From: Thalassospira sp. TSL5-1
Lineage (GTDB): Bacteria; Pseudomonadota; Alphaproteobacteria; Rhodospirillales; Thalassospiraceae
NCBI RefSeq assembly: GCF_001907695.1
Contig: NZ_KV880637.1
Coordinates: 1,302,001-1,366,000, forward strand
Direction: 5' to 3'
DNA length: 64,000 nucleotides
The notes under the pieces are model-generated. The model was given only the letters and a program-made list of their open reading frames with translations, did no database searches and was not told the DNA's origin. The stretch's first letter is position 1. The number at the start of each line of letters is the position of its first letter. The translations under genes and the position numbers were made by a program. Shown one piece after another: positions 52,095 through 61,467 of this stretch.

Positions 52095-52684
52095 GAAGAT
52101 AACCTTTTTTCATAAAACCGGTCATCCTGTGTGGATGATGACCGGGAAGGCGCGGTTGTCAGGCGATATCCCTGACGACGATAGAATTTGGCCGCCCGTT
52201 CGGATGCGGCATGAACACTGCATTTTTCCAAACCAACGTGGCTCAGGATATTTTCGGCCATGTCGAGCATGGTGGCCCCATGACCACGACCACGCAAGGA
52301 CGGGGCAACGGCCAGATAATGCACCCAGCCGCTTTTGCCATCATGGCCTACCATTACGGTGGCAATCACCGCTTGCTTGTGGGCCTTTCTGGCAATCAGC
52401 ACCGATCCCCGGCCTGATTCATAACAGTTGCGCAAATCATCTTGGGCATTGCTGTTCTGCTCGATCAATCCGGCATCATACCATAAATTGATCACCGCGT
52501 CGCAATCATCGCGATTTGTCAGTAACAGGCGTTCGATGATTAGATCTGGTTCTGCCGTCACAAGGGGGACACCGTTATTTGTTGTCACATTCCGTGTTTT
52601 GGCTCGGGCCGGAGTGCAGGGCGATGCGGCGGGGATCTGGTATCGCGGTATTTCCGGCCCGGCATGTATGCGGTGCTCAGGCAT
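52091..52684 (-). CDS. GNAT-family N-acetyltransferase
   Basis: 197 residues as an open frame from ATG 52684; the domain itself starts near IIERLLLTNRDDCDAVINLW, so a GTG at 52588 is an alternative start, and neither has a clean ribosome site. Motif A WVHYLAVAPSLRGRGHGATML and motif B AAKFYRRQGYRLT; CoA-loop RGRGHG. The spacing and DAVINLWYDAGL opening resemble the YpeA-type acetyltransferases. Substrate unknown. Confidence 0.8.
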   Translation of the reverse strand: MPEHRIHAGPEIPRYQIPAASPCTPARAKTRNVTTNNGVPLVTAEPDLIIERLLLTNRDDCDAVINLWYDAGLIEQNSNAQDDLRNCYESGRGSVLIARKAHKQAVIATVMVGHDGKSGWVHYLAVAPSLRGRGHGATMLDMAENILSHVGLEKCSVHAASERAAKFYRRQGYRLTTAPSRSSSTQDDRFYEKRLSS

Positions 52685-52751
52685 ATATATCAGTCATTCT
52701 CTTTACCTGTTCGCCGGGCTTTGTTCCGGCAGGGGCTGTGCCCTGTTAATT

Positions 52752-52797
52752 TAAAAACGGCCCCGTATTGCCTGGATGGATATGGCAATACGGGGCC
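52752..52797 (-). terminator. Terminator of sseA
   Basis: Perfect 14-base stem (52784-52797 with 52759-52772) on the minus strand, then GTTTTTAAAT. Confidence 0.92.
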
Positions 52798-52818
52798 AAA
52801 TATGTATGCGGGGGCTGG

Positions 52819-53676
52819 TTATGATGTGCCTGATGCACGCGGACTATCTGGGTGCGATGCCCATTCCGCCCACGAACCGTCATAAACGGCAACGTGCTTT
52901 TTCCCGGCAATATAGGCGCCCATTGCCAGCACACAGGCCGTCACACCCGACCCGCAACTGGTGACCACCGGCTTGTCCAGGTTCACACCAGCATCCTTGA
53001 AAACATTGCGGATCTCGTCGGATTCCTTGAATGTGCCATCGCTATTGAGCAGATTTTCAAACGGCACATTATACGAACCGGGAATACGACCGGGCTTGCC
53101 CCAGCGTTCCTCTGCCGTACCGGCAAAACGCCCGGCTGAACGGGCATCAACAACCTGTTCGCGGCCAGTTTCAACATTTGCCAGTATCTGGTCATATTCG
53201 CGCAGTAAAAAGCTGTTGGCCCGTGCGGTAAAATGGCGTTCGCGCGGCGGGGTGGGGGCGTCGGTCACGGGGTGGCCTTCGGCCTCCCATTTGGGCAGGC
53301 CACCATCGAGGACAACAACATCGCTATGTCCGAAATGGCGCAGCATCCACCAGGCCCGGCAGGCGGCTGATGCCACACCGGTTTGCGCATAAACGACAAT
53401 GCGCACCCCATCACCCAGGCCCAGTTTGCGTACCTTGGCCGAAAATTTGATGGCATCGGGCATCATATGGGGCAGGGGCGCGCTGTCATCGGCGGCAATA
53501 TCGTCAATATCGAAAAAGACGGCACCCGGAATATGCTTTTGATCAAAAATGGCGCGCGCGTCCTTGTCGCTGCCCGGCATATACCAGCTGGCGTCAATCA
53601 CCCTGACGTCAGGGGCATTCAAATGCTCCGCCAGCCACTGGGTGGAAACCAGCGCGTCGGATTTGGGTTCGGTCAT
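52819..53676 (-). CDS. sseA: 3-mercaptopyruvate sulfurtransferase
   Basis: 285 residues, two rhodanese domains. Starts ALVSTQWLAEHLNAPDVRVIDASWYMPG; the C-terminal active loop CGSGVTACVLAMG has the CG[ST]GVT signature of mercaptopyruvate rather than thiosulfate sulfurtransferases. Moves sulfur from 3-mercaptopyruvate to thiols or cyanide. GGAG seven bases before ATG 53676; the longer frame to 53826 is unsupported. Confidence 0.92.
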   Translation of the reverse strand: MTEPKSDALVSTQWLAEHLNAPDVRVIDASWYMPGSDKDARAIFDQKHIPGAVFFDIDDIAADDSAPLPHMMPDAIKFSAKVRKLGLGDGVRIVVYAQTGVASAACRAWWMLRHFGHSDVVVLDGGLPKWEAEGHPVTDAPTPPRERHFTARANSFLLREYDQILANVETGREQVVDARSAGRFAGTAEERWGKPGRIPGSYNVPFENLLNSDGTFKESDEIRNVFKDAGVNLDKPVVTSCGSGVTACVLAMGAYIAGKKHVAVYDGSWAEWASHPDSPRASGTS

Positions 53677-53976
53677 GGTCAAGCTCCGGTTTGCAATGGT
53701 GGGTATTGCATGTCCCCGGTCGGTTCCGAAGATCATTGTTTTTAAAAAAGGCGCTGCCCGGTTTTGGGGCCGCGACTTATTAACATGAAAGAAACCGGTG
53801 TCCAGCCCACTCGCATGACGGGGCAATAATTTCGCCGACGGCGTTTATCCTGCAACACCTTGCCCGGGCAGAACCGGGCGTATGGGGCCCATCGCGCGTT
53901 CCGGATCGATTTCCATCCTGTTTATAAATCGTGACCTGTCCCTACCGGGCGGTTTTCGACGTTAATTCTGAAAACT
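53677..53976. other. Intergenic region
   Basis: 300 bases between sseA and alaX. No gene, hairpin with T-run, or repeat recognised; must carry the sseA promoter. Confidence 0.5.
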
Positions 53977-54690
53977 TTATGCCTGTTCGTCAAAAACAAT
54001 ATTAATGCGACGGTTCTGGCGGCCTTTCTTTTCGATTTTTGAAACGCGCACCCGGCCAATTTCGGATGTATTGCGTACGTGGGTGCCGCCGCAGGGCTGG
54101 TAATCAATCCCCTCGATTGTCACCGTGCGCACTGTGCCACCATCCATTGGCGGCTGGACCGACATGGTCCGCACCAGATCGGGATTGGCCTTTAATTCCT
54201 CAACCGTGATCAGTCCGTCATAAACCTTGGCATTCCGGGCCAAACGCGCGTTTAGCTGTTCAGTCAGTTCGTCCTTGTCGGGGCTGCCTTCCATGTCAAA
54301 ATCCAGCCGCGCCTTGTGGCTGGCAATGTTGCCGCCCGTCACCCCGCCATCGACAATTGAACATAAAACATGCAGGCAGGTGTGAAAGCGCATGTGCCGG
54401 TACCGTGTTTCCCAATCCAGCACGGCAGTCACCTTGCTGCCAATCGCGGGCAGGTCGTGTCCTTCGGCAATGACGTGAACCGGCTTGCCCGATTCGCGGT
54501 CCTTCACCGTGATACTTACTGGCAATTCCGTTCCATTTTCCAGTGTCAAGATGCCGCTATCGCCGGTTTGTCCGCCGCTGGTCGCATAAAATACCGTTTG
54601 ATCAAGGATCACACCATTTTCGACATGGTCCGTCACGGTGGCAACACAGCTTTGCTGATAGGCATCCTGGCGAAATAACAATTCCGTCAT
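53977..54690 (-). CDS. Alanyl-tRNA editing protein AlaX
   Basis: 237 residues; hydrolyses Ser/Gly mischarged on tRNA-Ala. Zinc and catalytic motifs: MRFHTCLHVLCSIV (HxxxH) and CGGTHVRNTSEIG. The N-terminal part DQTVFYATSGGQTGDSG is the AlaRS-editing-like barrel. It is a stand-alone editing domain without the synthetase body. Upstream minus-strand gap of 180 bases to the SnoaL-like gene. Confidence 0.9.
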   Translation of the reverse strand: MTELLFRQDAYQQSCVATVTDHVENGVILDQTVFYATSGGQTGDSGILTLENGTELPVSITVKDRESGKPVHVIAEGHDLPAIGSKVTAVLDWETRYRHMRFHTCLHVLCSIVDGGVTGGNIASHKARLDFDMEGSPDKDELTEQLNARLARNAKVYDGLITVEELKANPDLVRTMSVQPPMDGGTVRTVTIEGIDYQPCGGTHVRNTSEIGRVRVSKIEKKGRQNRRINIVFDEQA

Positions 54691-54872
54691 CTAAAACTCC
54701 CGATCTTTGTGTGCTTTTGCAAAAGCACCGGTTTCTTGATTGCATTTGGCCCATCGTGGCGTGTGGCAATCGCCGCTGTCGAGAACAAAATTGCTGTTTT
54801 CTCATCGCATTTGCCACTGGGTCAGGACGGATATAGCGACCGGAAACGGGAAATGATTTCACAAAACTGCGC

Positions 54873-55280
54873 TTAATCGTGTTGGGCGATGCGTGATCCC
54901 AGGTCGCGGTCATCCGCCGTGCCTTCCATCAGGTAGGTCAGTTCTTCAACCCGGCAAATGCGGCCTTTGTGCAGGGTGTAAAAGGCAATCACCTTTATAT
55001 GGATGGTCTCGCCGTTTTTCTTTTGCGCATGCACAAAATGAATATCGGCAATGGTGTTGCCATCGGTAATGATTTTTTCAAAACGGATGTCGGTTTTGAT
55101 CAGGGTGTGACGCAAAGTATCCGCATGTTGCAGAAACGCCGTTAAATCCAGCTTCTTGCCATCAACGATTTGCACGTAATCCGGGGTAAAAAAGGCAGTA
55201 AGGTTTTCTGTCGGAACGCTCTGGTCCGTCAGGGTTTCAAACAGGGTTTCCAGCAGATTTTGCGCGTCTTGTGGTGTCAT
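54873..55280 (-). CDS. SnoaL/NTF2-like protein
   Basis: 135 residues, cystatin-like alpha+beta cone fold: PQDAQNLLETLFETLTDQ, FFTPDYVQIVDGKKLDLTAF, ADIHFVHAQKKNGETIHIKVIAFYTLHKGRICRVEELT. Role not predictable from sequence. GGAG eight bases before ATG 55280. Divergent from an AraC-type regulator 115 bases away, which may control it. Confidence 0.78.
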   Translation of the reverse strand: MTPQDAQNLLETLFETLTDQSVPTENLTAFFTPDYVQIVDGKKLDLTAFLQHADTLRHTLIKTDIRFEKIITDGNTIADIHFVHAQKKNGETIHIKVIAFYTLHKGRICRVEELTYLMEGTADDRDLGSRIAQHD

Positions 55281-55395
55281 TTTGCTTTCTCCGGGCGGAC
55301 AAAGACCCAATGTCTTTGCTGATCACGGGAGATTAGCGGTATAAAATTGGCATGTCTGACGGACCCATGCCAAAGAATACGGAATTAAGGCCATA

Positions 55396-56205
55396 ATGGC
55401 AGATTATTTGATCGATCCATCCCTGCTGGACGACACGAAGGATGCAGCCGCGATCCGGGGGGTGGTGCGGCGCAGTGCGCTTGTGCGCGATACCGCACGT
55501 CATGCCCATGCCTACGGGCAATTGATTGGCCCGCTCAAAGGATCGGTCCGAATTGAGACCGATGCCGGCATTTGGGTGGTACCGGCCTGTCATGCGGTCT
55601 GGGTGCCACCCCATCATCATCATGGTTTGCACTCAAATGGCCCGTTTCAGGGATGGAGCATCTATGTCCCGCCGGTCTTGTGCGCATCATTGCCGCAAAG
55701 CCCGGTCACGCTTCACGGCAATGCGCTGCTGGAGGCGGCGATTAAGCGTGCCGCCCTGTGGCAGGATGGCCCGCAAACCCCGGCCCAGCATCGTTTGGCC
55801 CAGGTTATTTTGGATGAAATTGCGTCTGCCTTGCCTGTTGGCCTGAATCTGCCAGCCCCACAGGACCCGCGTTTGCAGCGCATTGCCCGCAAACTTGCCG
55901 CCGATTTGGCGGACCAACGCGGGATGGCACAATGGGCCAATTGGGCCGGCATGGCACCCCGTACCCTTAGCCGCCGTTTTGTTGCCGAAACCGGCCTTAC
56001 CTTTCGCGACTGGCGGCAACGCGCCCGGTTGCTGGCGGCACTGGAAATGCTGGCATCAGACCAGGCAGTAACGACCATTGCCCTTGATTTGGGCTATGAA
56101 AATATAAGTGCCTTCATTGCTGCCTTTAAAAAGGTATTTGGCGTCACGCCGGGGCAATATGTGGCCCAATTGCCGGATGCCGGAACGACATTAAAACAGG
56201 CATAA
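55396..56205 (+). CDS. AraC-family regulator
   Basis: 269 residues. N-terminal cupin-type sensor (AVWVPPHHHHGLHSNGP), C-terminal HTH pair: WANWAGMAPRTLSRRFVAETG and ALDLGYENISAFIAAFKKVFGVTPGQY. The C-terminus overlaps the convergent radical SAM gene by 15 bases. Probably controls itself and the SnoaL-like gene. Confidence 0.88.
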   Translation: MADYLIDPSLLDDTKDAAAIRGVVRRSALVRDTARHAHAYGQLIGPLKGSVRIETDAGIWVVPACHAVWVPPHHHHGLHSNGPFQGWSIYVPPVLCASLPQSPVTLHGNALLEAAIKRAALWQDGPQTPAQHRLAQVILDEIASALPVGLNLPAPQDPRLQRIARKLAADLADQRGMAQWANWAGMAPRTLSRRFVAETGLTFRDWRQRARLLAALEMLASDQAVTTIALDLGYENISAFIAAFKKVFGVTPGQYVAQLPDAGTTLKQA

Positions 56206-57363
56206 CTGCCCATCCGGGCCGGGGCGGACAAATCCGCTGCAATCCAGGTCCAGCGAACGGCCGGTCATGGCGTGTTTGCGCCGGGCCAGGTCAAACCTTT
56301 TGGCAATCAAATCGGCAATTGGGCCGCTGCCGCGCATGCGACTGCCAAATGTGGCATCATACACCTTGCCATCGCGCATTTGCCGCACCAGCGACATGAC
56401 TTTGTCGCGCCGGTCCGGGTAATGGTTTTGCAGCCATTCCTCAAACAAATCGGCAATTTCCAGCGGCAGGCGCAGCACAATATGCGAAACCGATTGCGCC
56501 CCGGCCTGCTTGCAGGCGGCCACCAGATTTTCAATTTCGCTGTCATTCAGGCCTGGAATAATGGGTGCGCATAATACCGTTACCGGAATACCCGCATCGG
56601 CCAGTTTGCGAATGGCATCCAGCCTGCGATGCGGCGCACTGGCGCGCGGTTCCAACAGGTTGGATAATCGGTGATCAAGTGACGTTACCGATACCGCAAC
56701 CGTTGCCCGGTTTTGCCGGGCCATTGGGGCGATAAGGTCCATATCGCGGCAGACAAGGGCCGATTTGGTAATGATCGAAAAGGGATGCCGGCAATCGGCC
56801 AGCACCTGGATCAATTGCCGGGTTAATTGCTTTTCGCGTTCAACCGGCTGGTAAGGGTCGGTCGCAGTGCCAATCACGATGGGGGCGGGCATATATGTTT
56901 TGGCCGCCAGTTGTTTGCGAAGCAGGGCCGGGGCATCGGGCTTCCAGAACAGTTTGGTTTCAAAATCCAGCCCCGGAGACAGGCCCAGATAGGCATGGGT
57001 TGGCCGGGCAAAACAGTAAATGCAGCCATGTTCGCAGCCGCGATAAGGGTTGATCGAGCGATCAAATGGTACATCCGGGCTTTGGTTGCGGGTAATCACA
57101 CTGCGTGCGCCATCAATACCCAATGTGGTTTTCAGGCGTGGGGCCTCTGGCATACCCCCACCAGCATCATCATCACCATTGGCTGTGCCATCGCCACTTT
57201 GCATTAACCAGCCATCATCCCACGCATGATGCGAAAATTTTTCAAACCGGCCATTGGTATTCGATACCGCGCCGCGCCCTTTGTGCGCACGGGCAGGCAG
57301 TAGGGCAGGGTCCTGTGCGGGGGTATTGCGGGTATCGGCAGTTGGCTGGGGGCTGGTCCGCAT
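56191..57363 (-). CDS. PA0069-family radical SAM protein
   Basis: 390 residues. Opening HKGRGAVSNTNGRFE, then ITRNQSPDVPFDRSINPYRGCEHGCIYCFARPTH with the CxxxCxxC cluster site, and the TIM-barrel end GSGPIADLIAKRFDLARR. Similar to spore photolyase/SplB-like proteins of unknown reaction. Residues 45-70 are Gly/Asp-rich. GGAG six bases before ATG 57363; the longer frame to 57435 adds no conserved residues. Confidence 0.88.
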   Translation of the reverse strand: MRTSPQPTADTRNTPAQDPALLPARAHKGRGAVSNTNGRFEKFSHHAWDDGWLMQSGDGTANGDDDAGGGMPEAPRLKTTLGIDGARSVITRNQSPDVPFDRSINPYRGCEHGCIYCFARPTHAYLGLSPGLDFETKLFWKPDAPALLRKQLAAKTYMPAPIVIGTATDPYQPVEREKQLTRQLIQVLADCRHPFSIITKSALVCRDMDLIAPMARQNRATVAVSVTSLDHRLSNLLEPRASAPHRRLDAIRKLADAGIPVTVLCAPIIPGLNDSEIENLVAACKQAGAQSVSHIVLRLPLEIADLFEEWLQNHYPDRRDKVMSLVRQMRDGKVYDATFGSRMRGSGPIADLIAKRFDLARRKHAMTGRSLDLDCSGFVRPGPDGQLCLF

Positions 57364-57531
57364 GGCGGAACTCCGATGGCAAAAGGGCAGGGCGTTGTTG
57401 GTGTGGTAATATAGAACAAAACAGAAACATTGCAATCGTAAAACCCTTTTTCTGCCTTTTGCGGGCCATGTTTGAATGGTTCCATCACATGCCCTTACAG
57501 GCCGGTATTTTCAAAAAAAACGAGGATATTC

Positions 57532-58584
57532 ATGCGTGTGATCGTCACTGGCGGTGCCGGTTTTATCGGATCGGCCCTGTGTCGCTATCTGGTTGGTGAT
57601 TGTGGTTGGCAGGTGCTGAACCTGGATAAGCTGACCTACGCGGCCGACCAACGCTCTTTGGCCGCGATCGAGGGCGCACCGGGCTATCGTTTCATGCAGG
57701 CTGACATCGCCGATGGTGATAAAATCAGCCATATTCTGGGGGATTATCAGCCCGATGCCATCCTGCATCTGGCCGCTGAAAGCCATGTCGATCGCTCGAT
57801 CGACGGGCCGGGGGATTTTATCCAGACCAATATTATCGGGACATACTGCCTTTTGGATGCGGCGCTGAAATACTGGCGTAATACGCCTGCAGACCGGCAA
57901 AAATCCTTCCGGTTTCATCACGTTTCAACCGACGAGGTTTATGGATCGCTGGGCGCGGAAGGATTGTTTGGCGAAAACACGGCCTATCAACCCACCTCGC
58001 CCTATTCGGCCAGTAAGGCATCGTCGGATCATCTGGTGCGGGCCTGGTATCATACCTATGGTCTGCCGGTGGTGGTGTCGAATTGCTCGAACAATTATGG
58101 CCCGTTCCAGTTTCCCGAAAAATTCATTCCCTTGATGATTCTCAATGCAATGGCAGGGCGCAAATTGCCGGTTTATGGCGATGGGCAAAATATCCGCGAC
58201 TGGCTGCATGTAAATGACCATGTTGCCGCCCTGCGCCTGATTTTGCAGCATGGCGCGGTTGGCGAAACCTACAATGTTGGCGGGCGAAATGAAGCGCGCA
58301 ATATTGATATTGTGCATCACATCCTGCGCCATGTGCGTGACCTTTCCCCGCACCGCACCCTGCCGCCCGATGATGAAATGATCGAATTTGTCGCCGACCG
58401 GCCCGGCCATGACCGCCGCTATGCCATTGATGCGACCAAGCTGGAAAACCGCCTGGGCTGGCAGGCGCAATACAGCCTTGAAACCGGCCTGCGCGATACG
58501 GTGGCGTGGTATCTGAACCATTCAGGCTGGTGGCAACCGATTTTGGATCGCAAATACCAGGGGCAGCGTCTGGGCGTGGCTTAA
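57532..58584 (+). CDS. rmlB: dTDP-glucose 4,6-dehydratase
   Basis: 350 residues, SDR fold. GGAGFIG at 7-13, STDEVYGSLG, catalytic YSASKASSD (Y-x-x-x-K), NNYGPFQFPEKFIPLMI, NIRDWLHVNDH and DRPGHDRRYAID are the family signature. Makes dTDP-4-keto-6-deoxyglucose for rhamnose or other deoxysugars. No rmlA, C or D nearby. GAGGA before ATG 57532. Confidence 0.93.
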   Translation: MRVIVTGGAGFIGSALCRYLVGDCGWQVLNLDKLTYAADQRSLAAIEGAPGYRFMQADIADGDKISHILGDYQPDAILHLAAESHVDRSIDGPGDFIQTNIIGTYCLLDAALKYWRNTPADRQKSFRFHHVSTDEVYGSLGAEGLFGENTAYQPTSPYSASKASSDHLVRAWYHTYGLPVVVSNCSNNYGPFQFPEKFIPLMILNAMAGRKLPVYGDGQNIRDWLHVNDHVAALRLILQHGAVGETYNVGGRNEARNIDIVHHILRHVRDLSPHRTLPPDDEMIEFVADRPGHDRRYAIDATKLENRLGWQAQYSLETGLRDTVAWYLNHSGWWQPILDRKYQGQRLGVA

Positions 58585-58732
58585 GGACCATTGCCTGATC
58601 ACGCTTTAATCAATCTTTGCGGGCCGCGTATCGCAATAAGTGGGTATGTGCGGTCAAGCCTGTATCGGGTTTTGGGTCAATCGGTTAATCTGGCATTCTT
58701 CTGGTTCTTTACCATGTACGCATAAAAGGGGA

Positions 58733-59374
58733 ATGCCGGTGCTAGATGGAGCGCAGATACTCACGTTTACGCTGGTCACATCGCTTTTGGTGATGTCACC
58801 CGGCCCCAATGGGGTATTGGTTGCCAAAACGGTGCCAACATCGGGCCGGGCGGCGGGCTTTGCCAATGTAGCCGGGTTTGTTACGGCATTTTACCTGCAT
58901 GGAACGCTGTCCATTTTTGGTATTTCCGTCATTCTGGTGCAATCGGCGCAGGCATTTTTTGTGGTTAAAATGCTGGGCGCGGCCTATTTGTGCTGGGTCG
59001 GGATCAAGGCGCTGCGCGATGCCTGGCGCGGGGTTAAAACCGTGGCTGAAACTGCGCCTGCGCAACGCAAACGCACCCTTGCCAAGGCCTATGCGGAGGG
59101 GTTTTTGACCAATGCGCTTAATCCCAAGGTGTCGATTTTTTATCTGGCGGCTTTTCCCCAATTTGTCCCGGTCGGCGCGGGCTCGGTCACGGCGGCCTTT
59201 ACGCTGGTTTGCCTTCATGCCCTGATCAACGCTGTATGGTTTAGTGCAATGGTTCTGCTGCTGGCCCGCCTGACGGGGGCGGTGCGCAATGGCCGTTTCC
59301 AGCGGGCGTTAAAGGCCGTAACCGGCACTGTCTTTGTTGCCTTTGGCATCAAGCTGGCAACATTCCGTCCCTAG
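58733..59374 (+). CDS. LysE-family amino-acid exporter
   Basis: 213 residues, about six membrane helices. ILTFTLVTSLLVMSPGPNGVLVAKT is the RhtB/LysE start, then KMLGAAYLCWVGIKALRDAW and YAEGFLTNALNPKVSIFYLAAFPQF. Exports an amino acid such as homoserine, threonine or leucine; unspecified. ATG 58733 has GGGG too close; GTG at 58739 has better spacing and could be the real start. Confidence 0.88.
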   Translation: MPVLDGAQILTFTLVTSLLVMSPGPNGVLVAKTVPTSGRAAGFANVAGFVTAFYLHGTLSIFGISVILVQSAQAFFVVKMLGAAYLCWVGIKALRDAWRGVKTVAETAPAQRKRTLAKAYAEGFLTNALNPKVSIFYLAAFPQFVPVGAGSVTAAFTLVCLHALINAVWFSAMVLLLARLTGAVRNGRFQRALKAVTGTVFVAFGIKLATFRP

Positions 59375-59480
59375 CCGGTTCCGGTTTTGTGATGTAACTG
59401 CGAAAACGCCCAAAATGTTATCGCCGTTTACATTGTATGCCCTGAATGGTCATTGAGTTCTTAAAGGGCGCAAAGGGGCC

Positions 59481-59636
59481 TTATTTGCGCAGGGCAATCA
59501 GCGCCATGACCAGCACAAACAGGGCAAATAAAATATCGGCCAGTATCGCGTTATGGCTCATTGCCAAAAAGGATATGACGGGCAGGATCAGGGACGCGAG
59601 AACCAGAAAAACCGGATTAAACAGGAACTTTTTCAT
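59481..59636 (-). CDS. 51-residue membrane protein beside the lactate permease
   Basis: Read directly: begins MKKFLFNPVFLVLASLILPV, then a short polar loop MSHNA, then a second helix ILADILFALFVLVMALIALRK. Four bases separate it from the permease stop, and the G-run GGGGGG before it can act as ribosome site, so it is translated with the permease. Two helices, no cysteines. No family recognised; its position suggests an accessory or stability factor of the transporter (inference). Confidence 0.7.
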   Translation of the reverse strand: MKKFLFNPVFLVLASLILPVISFLAMSHNAILADILFALFVLVMALIALRK

Positions 59637-59640
59637 TTTA

Positions 59641-61212
59641 CTAGCCCCCCAGCATCATTGTGACCAGCAAAATCCCCAGGGTCCAAACCCCGCAAAGCAG
59701 GGTCAGGATCATCCCGGTTTTCAGCACCACCGAAAGGACCGGCCCTTCCTTGCCCGAAAGGCCGACGGTGGAGCATCCCACCATGATTTTGGACGGGGCC
59801 AGCATGCTGCCAAGCGAAGCACCCGTGGCCTGGGCGGCCAAAATGAGTGCGGTGGAAAGGCCGGAAAGCTCCGCGGTGTGGCGCTGGAACATGCCAAAAA
59901 CCACATTGGAATTATTGGTGCTGCCGGTCATAAAGGCACCAAGTGCGCCAATTAACGGGGCCACCAGCGGATAGGCGATGGCAAAGGCCCCGGAAAACAG
60001 CTTGGACCCGCCTTCGGCCAGGGCAAAGGTCATCCCGGCATGGTCCATCATCAGGGCCAGGCCAATGACCGGCACCATGCCAATGCTGGTGGGCAGGCCG
60101 CTTTTAAGCGTGCGCTGCATGATGCGTTTGCCAATGCCCGCAGCATATTGATTACGCAGTTTGAAAAAGACAAAACTGATGGCGGCGGTATAAAGCAAAA
60201 GTGCGCCGGGATGACCAAAAAGGGCGATGCCTTTGGCATCCTCGGCGGCAATTTTCCAGCCTTGCAAGGTTTCCATCGCGGGGAAGGACAGGGTCAGTTC
60301 GATGCCGTTCAGGAACTGTTTGATCGGTGTCACAAAGGTGGCCAAACCGACAATCACCATAAAAACCAGATAGGGGATTAACCCTTCGATCAGCGGCATG
60401 TGGTGCGTGTCGTCGCCATTGGGTTCGGCAATGTCATCGGGGTGTGGTTTCCAGAACCGGGTGACAACAATGGAAACCGCAAGCCCGGCGATACCGGCCG
60501 TCAGCCCGCCCAGGGTCCAGACCCCGTAATTTGCCATCATATATTGGGCCACACCCATTACCCCGGCAATAATCACCAGCGGCACAATCCGGCGGCGCAC
60601 GGTGCGAAAACCACCATCAAGCCACAATACCGCCGCCCCGCAGGTAAAGCCCGAAAGGCCCAGCAAAATCGCGGAATAATGGGTCAACTCGCTGCCGGGA
60701 ATGCCGGTCACACCAATCAGGGCCTCGAACGAGGTTGCCATATTGCCAAAAAGCACGGACCAGCTATGCCCGATCATGGGGGCGGCAACGGCAAGGACCG
60801 GCGAAAACCCCATGCCCAGCAACAAGGGTGCTATCACCGCAATGGGTACGCCAAAACCGGCAACCCCTTGCAGAAAGGTGGCAAAGACATAGCCCAAAAT
60901 CAGCAATTGCAGGGGGCGGTCATCGGTCAGTTTGCGGATGGCCGCGCCAATGGTTTTAATGGCCCCGGCTTCTTCGGCGACAAAATACAAAATCAATGCC
61001 GCCCACACGATATAAAGAATATAAAGGGCGAGCATCACACCCTTGGCCTGCGCGACGATGAGCATATCAATTGGGGTGCCAAAGGCAAAAAAGGCAATGG
61101 CGGCGGTAACAAACCACGCAGCCGCCCCGGCACGGGCCGCCCCCCAGTTTGCCTTGATCATTAAAAACAGAATGGTGGCAATGGGCAGGGCCGCCAGAAT
61201 AAATTTGATCAT
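59641..61212 (-). CDS. L-lactate permease (LctP family)
   Basis: 523 residues, about 13 membrane helices. The LctP signature is clear: QGVAGFGVPIAVIAPLLLGMGFSPVLA, PMIGHSWSVLFGNMATSFEALIGVTG, TGSTNNSNVVFGMFQRHTAELSGL and ILAAQATGASLGSMLAPSKIMVGC. Imports L-lactate or glycolate with protons. Start taken as ATG 61212; a TTG at 61239 is possible. No lldD or lutABC gene in the window. Confidence 0.92.
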   Translation of the reverse strand: MIKFILAALPIATILFLMIKANWGAARAGAAAWFVTAAIAFFAFGTPIDMLIVAQAKGVMLALYILYIVWAALILYFVAEEAGAIKTIGAAIRKLTDDRPLQLLILGYVFATFLQGVAGFGVPIAVIAPLLLGMGFSPVLAVAAPMIGHSWSVLFGNMATSFEALIGVTGIPGSELTHYSAILLGLSGFTCGAAVLWLDGGFRTVRRRIVPLVIIAGVMGVAQYMMANYGVWTLGGLTAGIAGLAVSIVVTRFWKPHPDDIAEPNGDDTHHMPLIEGLIPYLVFMVIVGLATFVTPIKQFLNGIELTLSFPAMETLQGWKIAAEDAKGIALFGHPGALLLYTAAISFVFFKLRNQYAAGIGKRIMQRTLKSGLPTSIGMVPVIGLALMMDHAGMTFALAEGGSKLFSGAFAIAYPLVAPLIGALGAFMTGSTNNSNVVFGMFQRHTAELSGLSTALILAAQATGASLGSMLAPSKIMVGCSTVGLSGKEGPVLSVVLKTGMILTLLCGVWTLGILLVTMMLGG

Positions 61213-61385
61213 CGCGAACGCATAAACCTTTGCAAGCAAGACATTGCGGCAAAAGGAGAAATTGTTTTAACCGCGCCGGTATCATGTCCGAAGGCGTTAC
61301 GATGTGCAAGCGAATGCAGGCTGCTTTTCACAATATGGAAGTGGTTCGTTATCTGGCCGAATTGGTTCACATATGGGGGCCACAT

Positions 61386-61416
61386 AAAAACCGCCGGGCA
61401 AGCCAGTGCCCGGCGG
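61386..61416 (-). terminator. Terminator of the LLM oxidoreductase gene
   Basis: Minus strand CCGCCGGGCA, six-base loop, TGCCCGGCGG, TTTTT. Confidence 0.9.
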
Positions 61417-61467
61417 CTGGTGAAACATGTCTTCTTAAGGGGGAAAGGCTAAATGACCTGATTTTTC

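Noticed and set aside
57532..58584. Part of a rhamnose/O-antigen cluster
   Set aside because: No other sugar-nucleotide or glycosyltransferase gene is nearby.
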